The notes beneath the pieces are model-generated. The model did not search any database. It worked only from the letters and a program-made list of their open reading frames with translations, and had not been told where the DNA came from. The position numbers and the translations under genes were made by a program. A stretch of 64,000 nt of DNA from assembly GCA_028023455.1 (NCBI GenBank), contig JAQFVV010012394.1, positions 24,441,934-24,505,933 of the forward strand, given 5' to 3'. This document shows positions 46,793 through 57,845 of this stretch, piece after piece. The DNA is from Epiperipatus broadwayi. Taxonomy: Eukaryota; Onychophora; Udeonychophora; Euonychophora; Peripatidae. Every line of letters begins with the position of its first letter. The stretch's first letter is position 1.

Positions 46793-48130
46793 AGTTTGTA
46801 AATAGTTTTTGTGAAAATAAGATCTAACCATATAATACACCCTACTATGACTTTTTCATGATGCTTATAATTTATGCCCTACCCCAAAATTAAGTGCTAA
46901 TTAAAATCATCAGCCAAACAGATGTTTTTTGTTTCCCCATTGAAACATATGATGGATGTATTGAATTATAAAGTAATGAATGTAGAAATAAACAATATTG
47001 TTGATATGAATGCTTTAAATAAATAGTAATATAAATTATATGTTTCTTTTGTGTTTTCCCATTGATCATTTTTGACAAACATAATTCTACTGCATAGGTG
47101 AAACAATTTACCATATCTATCACAAATCAGTATATTGGACAATTTATTATTTCATTTATGTATTTTTAGGTACTTATTTTATTTAATATTTAGATTTAGA
47201 ATGCTTGATTTAGTTTTAGAGTTTCATCATGGTTGCTTTTAAATATTCAAGATAAAAGAAAAATTGGTTTGATTTCTTAAACATTTTTCCTCTAAGAAGC
47301 CTTTATTAAAATAACAAAAATGATTTTAATAATTAAAGTTTAACTTAAGTCAAATCATCAATTTTTTTTTTCTAAAGAAAGGTTTTTAAAAAATACCATA
47401 GTAAGGTTACATATAATTTAGGAAGTGTTTACAATGTGCACAATTAATAATGGATGGAAATGGGAATTGTCATAATTCAATATGTTGTATGCTATAATGG
47501 ATGAACTTAAAGTGCACATTTGAAATACAGAAACCTTTTCTGAATTTTTGCACTTGCATTTTTTTGCTGCTTTTGTATGAACAAACCATTCTTAACTGTA
47601 ATCATTTTTGTTACTACTACTGTCTTGCAAGTTTTCACTCAACACTTGAAAGCAAAAAAAGGTTATTTTGGTGAGTACAAGAAAGGAATTGTGGAGAATT
47701 CTCAGATTAAGAATCTTACAACATTCAATAAAGAGAGTACTTGAATAAATGTATATTTTTGTACATGAAACATAAGGTATCCCTAGAAAAATAAACCCTC
47801 CATTGTCTTTTGGAGCAAAAAGGAATATAAAACCCAATCAACTCTGGTCTTACTTTCAGGGAAACATTGTACTCCATATCTATTATATGCTTTTGTCCAC
47901 TTTGACCTTACCATACTACTCACACTGTTTGATTCAAGTTTGTCTATATAATTAATAATGACCTGATCCATTGTGGTACTTTTGTTTACATCTGGTATTC
48001 AGGATAAAAAAACAGCATGAAATATAAAAAATTCCCTTTCTGTAATCAAGGATATAATCATATTCAGATTAAAATTTGAATCCAATGCCACAGTTTTGGT
48101 TTCAAATACTTAGGTAATTGTAGTGATCTT

Positions 48131-49060
48131 CAAAGGAATTCCCTTAATGGTTTAAGGTCAGTTATAAATCTAACATTCTGATTATATAAGAACTAGTGAA
48201 ACTTTTTCATCGCATAAATGATAACTATGACTTCTTTTTCTAGTTGGATGTAATTTCACTCTACCTTTGATAAAGTTCCAATGAAATTGCTATGGATCAT
48301 TTATTTCCTACAGATGGCTCTCACTCTATATTCTGATATCTTCATTATTAATAATAGATTTTCTTGATTATTTTATTTTGAGAACAGTTTATTTGATGTT
48401 AGCAAATTTTGGTTTTGATATATACATTTTTATGAGTTGCTCCCAAACCACTTCCAATTTTTTTTTCAATATCTCATGTAATGGAGACTATGTGGGCTTT
48501 TCCCTTAAAAATATATTGGACAGTCACTCAGATCAATAATCAGTTGCAATTCTTTGACATTCCAAGATATTTCAGTACTTTTACCAATTCAGACTTTTGG
48601 ACATTAGTTTCTATTCTTTACTGGATGTAATCTGACCTTAAATTTTTATTTTCATACTGTTGCAAATAGACTTTTCTGTATTTAATCTAGTACCACTTTT
48701 GTATATTTTTACAGACTTCATAAATGTTGGTCTGAAAACCTCACCTAAATTTATCATTGTAAGAATTGCATCATGCCTTCCATCTTGGATTGGGAAATAT
48801 TTAGTGTGTGGGACAAGGAGGATGCTATATGACGGATGCTTGCACTTCAACAGAATGAAACATATGATTAGGATTAAAACCTGTGCTGATCCTACTGGAA
48901 GATTTATCTACTGAAAAGCTACAATTATTTCTAATTTTGCATAGTTAATATTGACACACATTTGTATTGGTAATTATTTTTATTTACCACTTGGTGGAAT
49001 GTTATATGATAGTCATCATAAAAGTTTATAATGCTGTCCAGTTTACGAATTGATTCAATA
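48131..49060 (-). pseudogene. fossil Ty3/gypsy pol (RT-RNase H) in unit B
   Basis: Minus strand, with many stops. RT active-site relic NFYDDY (codons for YDD at 49,012-49,020). The RT-RNase H linker lies at 48,850-48,638, with KSGTR and a Trp/Lys-rich stretch comparable to the connection domain. RNase H (48,285-48,131) has GTLSKVE, NYIQLEKEVIVIIYAMKKFH and RFITDLKPL. These align with the SRTLSKAE, NYSQIDKEALAIIFALRKYH and QIITDHKPL of the intact element at 54,719-55,948. Far too diverged to work. Integrase should lie at lower coordinates but I could not recognise it. Confidence 0.75.
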
Positions 49061-52000
49061 GGTATACCCCATTTTCAATTGTCTGGAGGTATTGAATATT
49101 TCAATATTTTATGCAATTTTCCTGAATGTACAAGGGTCTTTTTCCATGGTTACCACGACTTGGGTTTTACATTTTATCATGATTGGATCTCAACAGGATG
49201 TAATTTTATTTTCCCAATGACAGAAATATATTATGTTTTCTTTATCCTATTTGTTTTTACAGTCAATATTTTAATGCTCATTGATAAAAACACATTTTTC
49301 CTAACATTAGAGTTCATTTTTCCAAAGACAGTTTCATTTGTGGGACAATAACCTATCCATTTTCTTTCTGTTTACATTCTTTGATATTAATTTTGATTTT
49401 CCTAATTTTATCAGTTCATTCTGAATTTTTGAAAGTGATTTAAATGTCATAAAAAATATTCATGAATGATTCTCAATTTTATGGATATCAGCTGTCAAAT
49501 ATTTTAACTGACAATATTATTTAATCACTCTACTAATTTTTAATATTGGTGTACACGTTATTTTTCATAGTTAGTTTTGTAGAGTGAGTATGTTTCCTTT
49601 TTTCTGGTTATTTGTACAACTTCTCACCAGTTAACCTATTTTTCCACAATTATGCATTTTTCGTTTACAAATTTTAACTATATCCAAATTTTTCTCAACA
49701 TTAGACAATTCAATTGTTGCCCATCAACCATCTTTCCCATTTTGCTGCTGACATTTCTTTGTGTAAAAAATGTTTAGGTGATGCAATTCAAGTGTCAAAT
49801 AGATCAGAAAGTGTTTAGACTGGTCAAGAACTTTTTTATGGGCAAGGTCCATTTAGATTACCACATTATTCATTAGGTAAATGACTGCCATTTATTGTTC
49901 ACAGAGTTCCCATCAGTGATACACTATTAAAAGGGTTGCAAAACAGCTTCCTTTTAATTACTGTTGAGTACACAATGTTTTAATTAATACATTCACTTCT
50001 GTTTGAAGGCGCTTTGAAAATGAAGATGAGTTATGCTTTGTTGGTTTTAGATTAAATTAGATAATAACTCAGATGACTTTGAATATGTGAAATCTTCAGG
50101 TTTTATATAATAAGATAATTAGCAATTTTTTCTACATCATTGTCACCTCAAACCAACAAGTTGAATATTTTTTTATCCTGTTAATTGTTATTCATGAATC
50201 AATATTTTTCCATGTGACTTGCATAGAGTGGTCATTTTGATATCTTAAGCATATCAAACATCTCTGTATTTGCTTGTGAGATCATGGTTAGTTATATAAT
50301 TCAGATTTGTTATGATGTCACATATAATTTCTGGTATTTCGGCATTTTTTAAACTGCACCTATTGATATATTTATGTTTGATGGGAAAAGCATATATCAG
50401 GGCTATTCAAGATATTGACCATAGCTGAACAGTCAACAGCATGATCTTTAAAAATTGACCATGAAGTTGACATGAACATTGACAAATTATAATGATAAAT
50501 TCAGAGCTGATTTGAACATAAAAAAGGAAAAACTCAAAATTATTCTCATTTGCAAATATTTAAGTTTAAAATAACACTTGTTGTTTTTGTTGAATTCAAA
50601 AATAAATTCAGGATGAAAGAAGCTGAAAAGAATTAAATTTATTTTTGTGTAATGCTGGAGATAAAATTCTTAGAAATATATCATTGCTATTTTTCCAAGA
50701 GGAAATTGTAATACTAGAGGGAGTTAAGATAATTGAATAATAGTCATAGTAAAATTACTTTGACAGGTTGTATCTTATAGAAATAAAATTCATTAGTTCA
50801 TACATACCTTCTAAAAGTGTCACCAATATTTGTGACTACCTAAAAAGCCCTTACAAAAAACAACACCAAGTTGTAAGTACATTCTAAAAACCCAAGACTT
50901 CAAACCATTATTGTTTCTGTTCCAGTTTTGGTCTGGCAAAAATAATGTGTTTTTCTTTTTGGTTTCCACTTTGAAGTCGTGAAATAATGCAGTCACCCTT
51001 GGTACAATTTCACCAAAAATGTCTCCCTAAGGTCTAAAAGTTTTGCGATCTCAGGTATATATAATCAGTGGATGTTGTCATAAAATATAGCATAAAAGTA
51101 ATAAATGAGACCTGTGACTGAAAATTATTCACTATTGGTTATTTATTTACAATCTGAGATAGAAATTTGATAGTATGTGCATATTATTACATTGTACACA
51201 ATATGATTAGCAATCTTAAAGTATTAATTCACTTAATGTCAGAATAATTCTATCATGATCTAAATTATTGCCAGAACAATGTGATATTTGTGCTTGGATT
51301 CACATCTACAATTTTAAGTTCACTTTCATATCTCCAGTGATTAATCACACTGGGAAAGGATTCAGTCACTGTCTGTTTTGGCACTTTAATTTTCTGTCCT
51401 TCTGATTCAACCATTAAATATTGTAGACACAAATGGTCGATTTAGTAAAACAATTTACTAGTTGATTGCCTAGGTTTTATTATTATCTATTTTTATTCTC
51501 AGAAATTGATTATCTTTTAACTAGTAAATTCTATGTCATGTGATACTTAGTGTTGAATTCCATATTAATAAGTAAGTTATTTTAGGCCTTTATAAGTGAA
51601 TAATACAATTAAATTTTTTTATTTATATTAGGCATAAAATAATTAAATCGGAAGTCAAACTCCTATAATGTGCTATTTCATAAATATTATAAATCTCCAC
51701 ACACTCACATTCACTGACTATGATTAAAGCAGAACTTGAGTTTATTGTGTGCCTGATGTTATAATCAGATATTAAATCGTACAAACTCTGATAATTAAAC
51801 CCTTAATTACAAATATGATTATTCTAAACGTAAATAGTTTTTTTATTTTCAAAAAACAAACTAATAAAACAATAGTAAAAACAATTGGCATTCCTAATTA
51901 TTAAAAATTACTGCAGTGAATTTAAAGTTGAACTCATAAATTTTTTTAAAGCATTAACAGAGTTTGAAGAAAGTTCAAAACTTAATTGAGATCAATAAAA

Positions 52001-53105
52001 AAATAATTGGTACTCTAATAAAAATATTATAAGATTGATAGTTGGTATTTTTTTTAAAAAGCAACAATTTAACAATAAATATTTTACTGGGACAGGATAA
52101 TATATAAAGAAAAGAAGAAATGTGATTCATTAAAAACAATAAACTATCCAGAGTTTTGTAGAATGGTATGAATTAGTAATATGGAAAAATACAATGAAAA
52201 GTATAGAAAAGAATTAAATATTTAAAGTGTAAAACAAATTCTTGGGATTACTGTTTCAACAACATCCTAAATTGTATGCAAAGTTCTACAAAGACTTATA
52301 ATAAAATAACAAGAAAACTAAATATCCTCTACAGTTATTACATTTTCTAAATTGCCAAGTATTTTAAACGAAGAAATGAGACATTTTATAATACATTCAA
52401 ATCTCTATTATATACGTAATTTTGCAATTTGTTGTATATTTTTTAATTTGCTTTTATTTTAAATCCCATTTTCGGTTTTGGTCTACTATGTGCTAGAATA
52501 GATAACTTTTTATTTTTATTTTATTCCTTCTGACATTTTAATTTTTTTATTATTTAGTTGCATAATCCATTCTCAATATACGCGTGAGCTGAATAATTTT
52601 TAAAGAACAATACTTTTTTTAACGTGCTGCCCTCTTTTGCTCGTTTCATAAATGTCTTTAATAAAAATGGATATCCTTTCAATATTTTAATAAATATAAA
52701 TTAAATTTTTTAGAGTGTGGTATAATTTCAAAGTTATAATTATTAAAGTGTTCTTTTAAATAAACTTTCTTAATATCTATGTAATATATGTAAAAAATAT
52801 TAAATTCTCCATCTCATAGTTTTTCATATCTTCAATTACAAATTGCGGTGCATGTGAAAGTCGTGCGAAAAGTAAATTATTTATAAGTTTCTCTTTTTCA
52901 CATAAACCTTGCAAATGAAGTTATAAACCTCTGTCAATATGAACTCATGTAATAATAGTCTGACATATAATAGTGGATGAGTATTGATGTACTTTTCCCA
53001 AATCGTAGCCCAATTTATTTTCTTCATTTATCTATGATTACGTCAAGTTAATTTCTAGTAATAACTTTTTTTTTTTACTTTATTTGGTTGCTATTTTTTA
53101 CTTTC

Positions 53106-53517
53106 TGAAGTGTTTGATAAAAGAAAAAGAAATATTTCAGAAGTGAAATTACAACATATATTTTGTTTTTTGGAATGGCGGAATATAAAAATATAAAATG
53201 GATTATAGAAGACAAAGGAGTACGTTTAGAGAAAATGATAACAAGCCGGACCACAGAGAAATTAGGAGTACAATTTGATTGGTAGAAATGCAGAAGAACA
53301 GACGAATTGAAATAATGAGATAATTGAACCAATGAACAGATAAATCCGGAAAGGTGTGAAATTTTCAACACACAGCAAATAAAAAGACTTTTTCATGTAT
53401 ATATTTCAGTAGTAATTAGTTTTAAAAGTAGAGTGTACTGTAGAAGTTTGTGTTTAAATAAAGCATTATGGTATTATAAATAATAACACGGAGTAAAGAT
53501 TTTGTTAATACACGGCA
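53106..53517 (+). repeat. 5' LTR (412 bp) of the young Ty3/gypsy element
   Basis: Starts TGAAGTGTTTG and ends TACACGGCA. It differs from the 3' LTR by one base (T at about 53,199, C in the other). Contains TATAAAAATATAAAA (possible TATA region) and AAATAAAGCATTATGG (polyadenylation signal). Flanked on the left by CTTTC, repeated after the 3' LTR. Confidence 0.97.
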
Positions 53518-53522
53518 AAACT

Positions 53523-53536
53523 TGGCGCAGTCGCCG
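53523..53536 (+). promoter_or_regulatory. tRNA primer-binding site
   Basis: TGGCGCAGTCGCC begins 5 bp after the 5' LTR. TGGCGCAGTCG is complementary to the 3' end of a serine tRNA as used by some gypsy-type elements. The tRNA identity is inferred from known elements. Confidence 0.7.
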
Positions 53537-53569
53537 TGAAAAGTTGAACCTACGGATGGACAAGTTAAA

Positions 53570-54703
53570 ATGTCTTTAGGACAAGGAAGCATCTCGGAGT
53601 TCGACGTTGGAAATGCGGATGAATGGCCATTATACTTCACTCAACTTGAAAATTTTTTTAAATTAAATAACATTACGGGGAATAATAAAAAAGTAGCAGC
53701 TCTTTTATGCCTCGCAGGACGAAAAGTAATTGAAGTGATATATAAACTAATGAATGGGCCAACAACGGATGAAACAGAATATGAAAATATTATAAACAAG
53801 TTATCCAATTATTTTAGCCCACAACCATCGAAGTTCATGGCTCGATTAACCTTGCGGAATAGAAGACAACAGAGAGGTGAAAACATAAGAGATTTCGATA
53901 TAATTTTGAGACAATTTGTAAGAGATTGCCAATACGAAGAGTTCGCAGAACAAGCCCTACTGGATCAGTTGTTATGGGGAATGAATGAAGACTGGCTATG
54001 GCAAAATTTGTTAATGGAACCAGATTTGACCTACAACATAGCAATACGGAAAGGGATAGCGTACGAGCTCGTAATGGAACAAGCAATGTGTTTCAGAGGA
54101 AAGATAAATGATGAACAGTCATGGGAAATACATAAAACAGAAGGGAAAAAACAGAGCACAAATACGAAAGAATGGAATGACCGAGGAAAACAAATAAAGT
54201 GTTTCTGTTGTGGAAAACAAGGACACATATCGAAAAACTGCAAATGGCGTTCATATACCTGTTATAATTGTGGAAGGAAAGGACATCTAATATCAGTCTG
54301 CAGAAACCCAAAAACTCAAGATAAACAACATACGGAATATGAAGTAAAAAAAAATGTGTGCGCACAAATCCAAAACCAATACATGATAACACTGAATATA
54401 TATGGAAAAGACATAGAAATGGAAATCGACAGTGGTTCGGCAATATCACTCTTATCAGAAGAAAAATGGAATGATATTACCAAAGGTCATAAAAGATGCA
54501 TAATACAGAAAACGAATATTAGAGTCAAAGACGTCAGCGGAAACACAGTAATAATAAAAGGAAAAACACAGACTCCAATTAGGTACAAAGAAGAAATATT
54601 AAACCTACCTATTTATATAGTAAAAGGAAGCATAGCCCCGATAATAGGAAGAGAATGGTTCGAACAACTAGGAATTACGGTAACAATCATAAAAAACATG
54701 TAG
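53570..54703 (+). CDS. Ty3/gypsy Gag-protease (377 aa)
   Basis: Gag forms the particle that packages element RNA; protease cuts the polyprotein. Residues 1-200 are the capsid-like part (FTQLENFFKLNNI, LLCLAGRK, then a region with LTLRNRRQQRGENIRDF, typical of gypsy Gag). Two CCHC knuckles follow: CFCCGKQGHISKNC from Cys211 and CYNCGRKGHLISVC at about 231. Protease is at about 270-377, with the catalytic EIDSGSAISLL near residue 287 and IIGREW near the end. The start is the first ATG 53 bp past the LTR. TAG ends the frame at 54,701-54,703, and the same frame reopens at once into RT. The stop therefore sits exactly at the protease/RT border. Confidence 0.93.
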   Translation: MSLGQGSISEFDVGNADEWPLYFTQLENFFKLNNITGNNKKVAALLCLAGRKVIEVIYKLMNGPTTDETEYENIINKLSNYFSPQPSKFMARLTLRNRRQQRGENIRDFDIILRQFVRDCQYEEFAEQALLDQLLWGMNEDWLWQNLLMEPDLTYNIAIRKGIAYELVMEQAMCFRGKINDEQSWEIHKTEGKKQSTNTKEWNDRGKQIKCFCCGKQGHISKNCKWRSYTCYNCGRKGHLISVCRNPKTQDKQHTEYEVKKNVCAQIQNQYMITLNIYGKDIEMEIDSGSAISLLSEEKWNDITKGHKRCIIQKTNIRVKDVSGNTVIIKGKTQTPIRYKEEILNLPIYIVKGSIAPIIGREWFEQLGITVTIIKNM

Positions 54704-54718
54704 TTCGAACAGGAATAC

Positions 54719-55948
54719 ATGACAGCGTATCCGGAACTTTTTTCAGAACAAGTAGGAGTTTTCAAATCAGACCCAGTAGACATAGAATTAAGTAAAAACG
54801 CCCGACCAATTGTGTACAAACCCCGAAAGATTCCGTTTGCACAACATGAAAAAGTAAAACAAAAAATTCAGAAACTAGTAAGTGAAGGAGTTTTGACACC
54901 GGTAGAAGACGCTCAATGGGCCACACCGATTGTAATAGTGACAAAGCCAAATGGACAAGTTAGAATTTGTGGGGATTACCGAGTAACGGTAAACAAATTT
55001 TTATCCAAAGGGGCGTATCCAGTTCCAAACGTTCGCGAGCTGTTAGCCGGTTTAGCAAATGAAAATTTTTTCTTTGCAAAGTTAGATTTAAACGCCGCCT
55101 ACCATCAAATTAAGGTAATGAATAGAACAGCTCAAATGTTAACACTAACCACACCTTTTGGTCTTTTTCAATGCAATAGGCTACCGTTCGGAGTGACAAC
55201 AGCACCTAATATTTTTCAGGCAAAACTCAGCACATTATTACATGGAATACAGGGAGTGACACCATACTATGATGATATTCTGATCACAGCCACAACAGAA
55301 AGTGAGTTACGTAAACGATTGACTAAAGTATGTAATAAATTAAAAGATGCGGGGATCAAACTGAACAAAGAAAAATGCTTATGGAAAACGCAAGAACTAG
55401 AATTATTAGGACACGTGATTTCTAACAATGGGAAAAGACCAATAAAAGAGAAAGTGCGAGTGGTAAAAAATGCGCAGAGACCCAAGAATGTCAAACAATT
55501 GCAAGCCTTTTTAGCGCTTATTAATTTTTTTGAAAATTTTTTAAAAAGCAAAGCAATGATAGCAAATCCATTATATCAGTTGTTAAGAAAAGGACAAAAA
55601 TGGGAATGGACGCAAATACATGAAGAAGCGTTTGAAAAAACAAAAGAACTACTTTCTGCAGATACACTGTTGACACATTTTGATAACGCGTTAGAAGTAA
55701 GAATTACGACGGACGCGTCTGAAATAGGTGTGGGAGCGGTTTTGGCACACCCAATGGAAAACGGCGAACGACCGATTGCATACGCATCAAGGACATTATC
55801 GAAGGCAGAACAAAATTATAGTCAGATAGACAAAGAGGCTTTGGCAATTATTTTTGCACTAAGAAAATATCATCAGTTTGTTTTCGATAGACCTTTTCAA
55901 ATCATCACAGATCATAAACCCCTCCTAGCGATATTAGGGAATGACTGA
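54719..55948 (+). CDS. Ty3/gypsy reverse transcriptase and RNase H (409 aa to TGA)
   Basis: Copies element RNA into DNA in the cytoplasmic particle. RT: PVEDAQWATPIVIV, QVRICGDYRVTVN at 80-92, FAKLDLNAAYHQI with the first catalytic Asp, FGLFQCNRLPFGV at 147-159, YYDDILIT at 183-190. RNase H: ITTDASEIGVGAVL from about 329, RTLSKAEQNYSQIDKEALAII, ITDHKPLLAIL at 396-406. A TGA at 55,946-55,948 stops the frame inside the RNase H/connection region. Translation would continue in the same frame into integrase. The first ATG lies 15 bp after the TAG that ends Gag-protease, so separate initiation, stop read-through or simple mutation are all possible. Confidence 0.93.
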   Translation: MTAYPELFSEQVGVFKSDPVDIELSKNARPIVYKPRKIPFAQHEKVKQKIQKLVSEGVLTPVEDAQWATPIVIVTKPNGQVRICGDYRVTVNKFLSKGAYPVPNVRELLAGLANENFFFAKLDLNAAYHQIKVMNRTAQMLTLTTPFGLFQCNRLPFGVTTAPNIFQAKLSTLLHGIQGVTPYYDDILITATTESELRKRLTKVCNKLKDAGIKLNKEKCLWKTQELELLGHVISNNGKRPIKEKVRVVKNAQRPKNVKQLQAFLALINFFENFLKSKAMIANPLYQLLRKGQKWEWTQIHEEAFEKTKELLSADTLLTHFDNALEVRITTDASEIGVGAVLAHPMENGERPIAYASRTLSKAEQNYSQIDKEALAIIFALRKYHQFVFDRPFQIITDHKPLLAILGND

Positions 55949-55975
55949 CAGGCTCCAGAACATATAAGCCCACGC

Positions 55976-57397
55976 ATGTTAAGATGGCGGAACATACTGG
56001 CTGCATATGACTACGTGCTGATTTATAAACCAGGGAAGGAAATAGCTCATGCCGATGCTCTATCAAGATTGCCCGATATAGATGAAACAGGAAAGGAAGA
56101 ATTAGAAATTAATTACATTGATGCGATGAAATCAAACAAATTAAATAGTAAAACTGTGGAAATGTGGACGAGAGAAGACAAGGGATATAAAAAATTAATA
56201 AAATGGATTAGAAATGAATGGCCAGAAACTAAACCAAGTTACGTAGTAAATGGGATTTGGTCAAATAGACAACAGTTATCAATATGTAAGGGATGTATTG
56301 TAATGGGCGATAGAGTGCTAATACCAACAGCAGGAAGACAAGCAGTACTAAAATTACTACATGAAAGACATCCAGAAATTGTGCGTGCTAAAGCTCTAGC
56401 TCGTAGTTACGTATGGTGGCCAAAAATAAATGAAGACATTGAACACTATATAAAGAAATGCGCTTCATGCCAAACATATGCTGCAATGCCACAAAAGAAC
56501 CTGACATCATGGCAGCCAGCAAAGAAACCATGGGAGAGAGTACACATAGATCACGCTGGACCAGTGGATGGGAAAATGTTGTTGATACTTGTAGACGCAC
56601 AATCCAGATGGATAGAAGCACATAAAGTACGAGACACGACGGCGAATGAAGCAATCAAATGCCTCAAAAATATTTTTGCAATTCATGGATACCCGGAAGT
56701 ATTGGTATCAGACAACGGTGCTGCATTCACTGGAACAGAAATGCAACAATTTTGTGAAGAACATGATATTCAACAAGTGTGGTCACCACCATATCCTCAA
56801 TCAAACGGGCTAGCGGAAAATACAGTACAACAAGTGAAACAAAATTTGAGGAAAACTGGAACAAAAAATATACAAGAAACGCTACAAATGTTCATGATGA
56901 CGCAACACACAACACCATCAACAGCAACGGGTAAATCACCAGCAGAAATACTATGCGGATGGAAATTGAGAACAAAATTAACAGCATTATATCCAAAGGA
57001 GAGCAATATAATACAACATGACGAAATGGATAAAGAATTTAGGAATGAAGAACCAGTCTGGTTCAGAGACATATTAAGGAAGACATGGATTCAGGGAACA
57101 ATTAAACAACGGATGTCAAACAAGATATATGAAATAAATGGTCCAAACGAAAGAATACATAGAAGACACATAAACCACATGCGAAAAAGAATGTCAAAGG
57201 AATGGGATTGGATACCAAGCGAGGATAAGAAGTTTGACACTAAGGAGAGTGGAATTAATAGTACAGGGAAAGAGGAAGAAGAGAGACAAATTGGGATAGC
57301 AACAAATGGTGAAGACAAACACGAACAATACAAGAATAAGTCACCCAGGCCTACAAGAAATAGACGATTACCCGATCGATTCAAAGACTATGTGTAA
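55976..57397 (+). CDS. Ty3/gypsy integrase, in frame after the TGA (473 aa)
   Basis: Inserts the DNA copy into the host genome. Residues 1-35 finish the RNase H tail (RWRNILAAYDYVLIYKPGKE, ADALSRLP). The zinc-binding HHCC is H129, H132, C162, C165. The catalytic DDE core is D192 (HIDHAGP), D246 (VSDNGAAF) and E281 (GLAENTV), with the expected spacing of about 35 residues between the last two. The C-terminus (about 350-473) has PVWFRDILRKTW and a basic tail ending near TRNRRLPDRFKDYV, which resembles the C-terminal domain of this family. The listed ATG is only the first Met after the stop; natural expression would come from the upstream polyprotein. Confidence 0.92.
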   Translation: MLRWRNILAAYDYVLIYKPGKEIAHADALSRLPDIDETGKEELEINYIDAMKSNKLNSKTVEMWTREDKGYKKLIKWIRNEWPETKPSYVVNGIWSNRQQLSICKGCIVMGDRVLIPTAGRQAVLKLLHERHPEIVRAKALARSYVWWPKINEDIEHYIKKCASCQTYAAMPQKNLTSWQPAKKPWERVHIDHAGPVDGKMLLILVDAQSRWIEAHKVRDTTANEAIKCLKNIFAIHGYPEVLVSDNGAAFTGTEMQQFCEEHDIQQVWSPPYPQSNGLAENTVQQVKQNLRKTGTKNIQETLQMFMMTQHTTPSTATGKSPAEILCGWKLRTKLTALYPKESNIIQHDEMDKEFRNEEPVWFRDILRKTWIQGTIKQRMSNKIYEINGPNERIHRRHINHMRKRMSKEWDWIPSEDKKFDTKESGINSTGKEEEERQIGIATNGEDKHEQYKNKSPRPTRNRRLPDRFKDYV

Positions 57398-57421
57398 TGG
57401 AAATATTTCAACTTCTGAAAT

Positions 57422-57433
57422 GAGGGGAGGAAG
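57422..57433 (+). promoter_or_regulatory. polypurine tract
   Basis: GAGGGGAGGAAG directly before the 3' LTR, the usual plus-strand primer of LTR elements. Confidence 0.9.
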
Positions 57434-57845
57434 TGAAGTGTTTGATAAAAGAAAAAGAAATATTTCAGAAGTGAAATTACAACATATATTTTGTTTTTTG
57501 GAATGGCGGAATATAAAAATATAAAACGGATTATAGAAGACAAAGGAGTACGTTTAGAGAAAATGATAACAAGCCGGACCACAGAGAAATTAGGAGTACA
57601 ATTTGATTGGTAGAAATGCAGAAGAACAGACGAATTGAAATAATGAGATAATTGAACCAATGAACAGATAAATCCGGAAAGGTGTGAAATTTTCAACACA
57701 CAGCAAATAAAAAGACTTTTTCATGTATATATTTCAGTAGTAATTAGTTTTAAAAGTAGAGTGTACTGTAGAAGTTTGTGTTTAAATAAAGCATTATGGT
57801 ATTATAAATAATAACACGGAGTAAAGATTTTGTTAATACACGGCA
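57434..57845 (+). repeat. 3' LTR (412 bp) of the young Ty3/gypsy element
   Basis: Identical to the 5' LTR except one base. Followed by the target duplication CTTTC. Confidence 0.97.

Larger units (their letters stand above)
53106..57845 (+). mobile_element. young Ty3/gypsy LTR retrotransposon, 4,740 bp
   Basis: Complete structure: LTR, primer site, gag-protease, RT, RNase H, integrase, polypurine tract, LTR. The 5-bp target duplication CTTTC lies at 53,101-53,105 and 57,846-57,850. Near-identical LTRs show a recent insertion. All pol parts lie in one frame, broken only by TAG at 54,701 and TGA at 55,946. No envelope frame. Two zinc knuckles and the domain order suggest a Mag-like or related gypsy lineage; this is a guess without phylogeny. 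Confidence 0.95.

Noticed and set aside
49031-49351. 106-codon plus-strand frame in array unit B
   Set aside because: It overlaps the minus-strand RT fossil, is not conserved as a frame in units A and C, and is Phe-rich as expected of T-rich DNA.
53075-53371. 98-codon minus-strand frame inside the 5' LTR, repeated in the 3' LTR
   Set aside because: Present twice only because the LTR is duplicated; composition is low-complexity and it has no recognisable domain.
53835-54449. antisense frames of 70-118 codons across gag
   Set aside because: Shadows of the purine-rich gag strand; no known antisense gene in this family matches.
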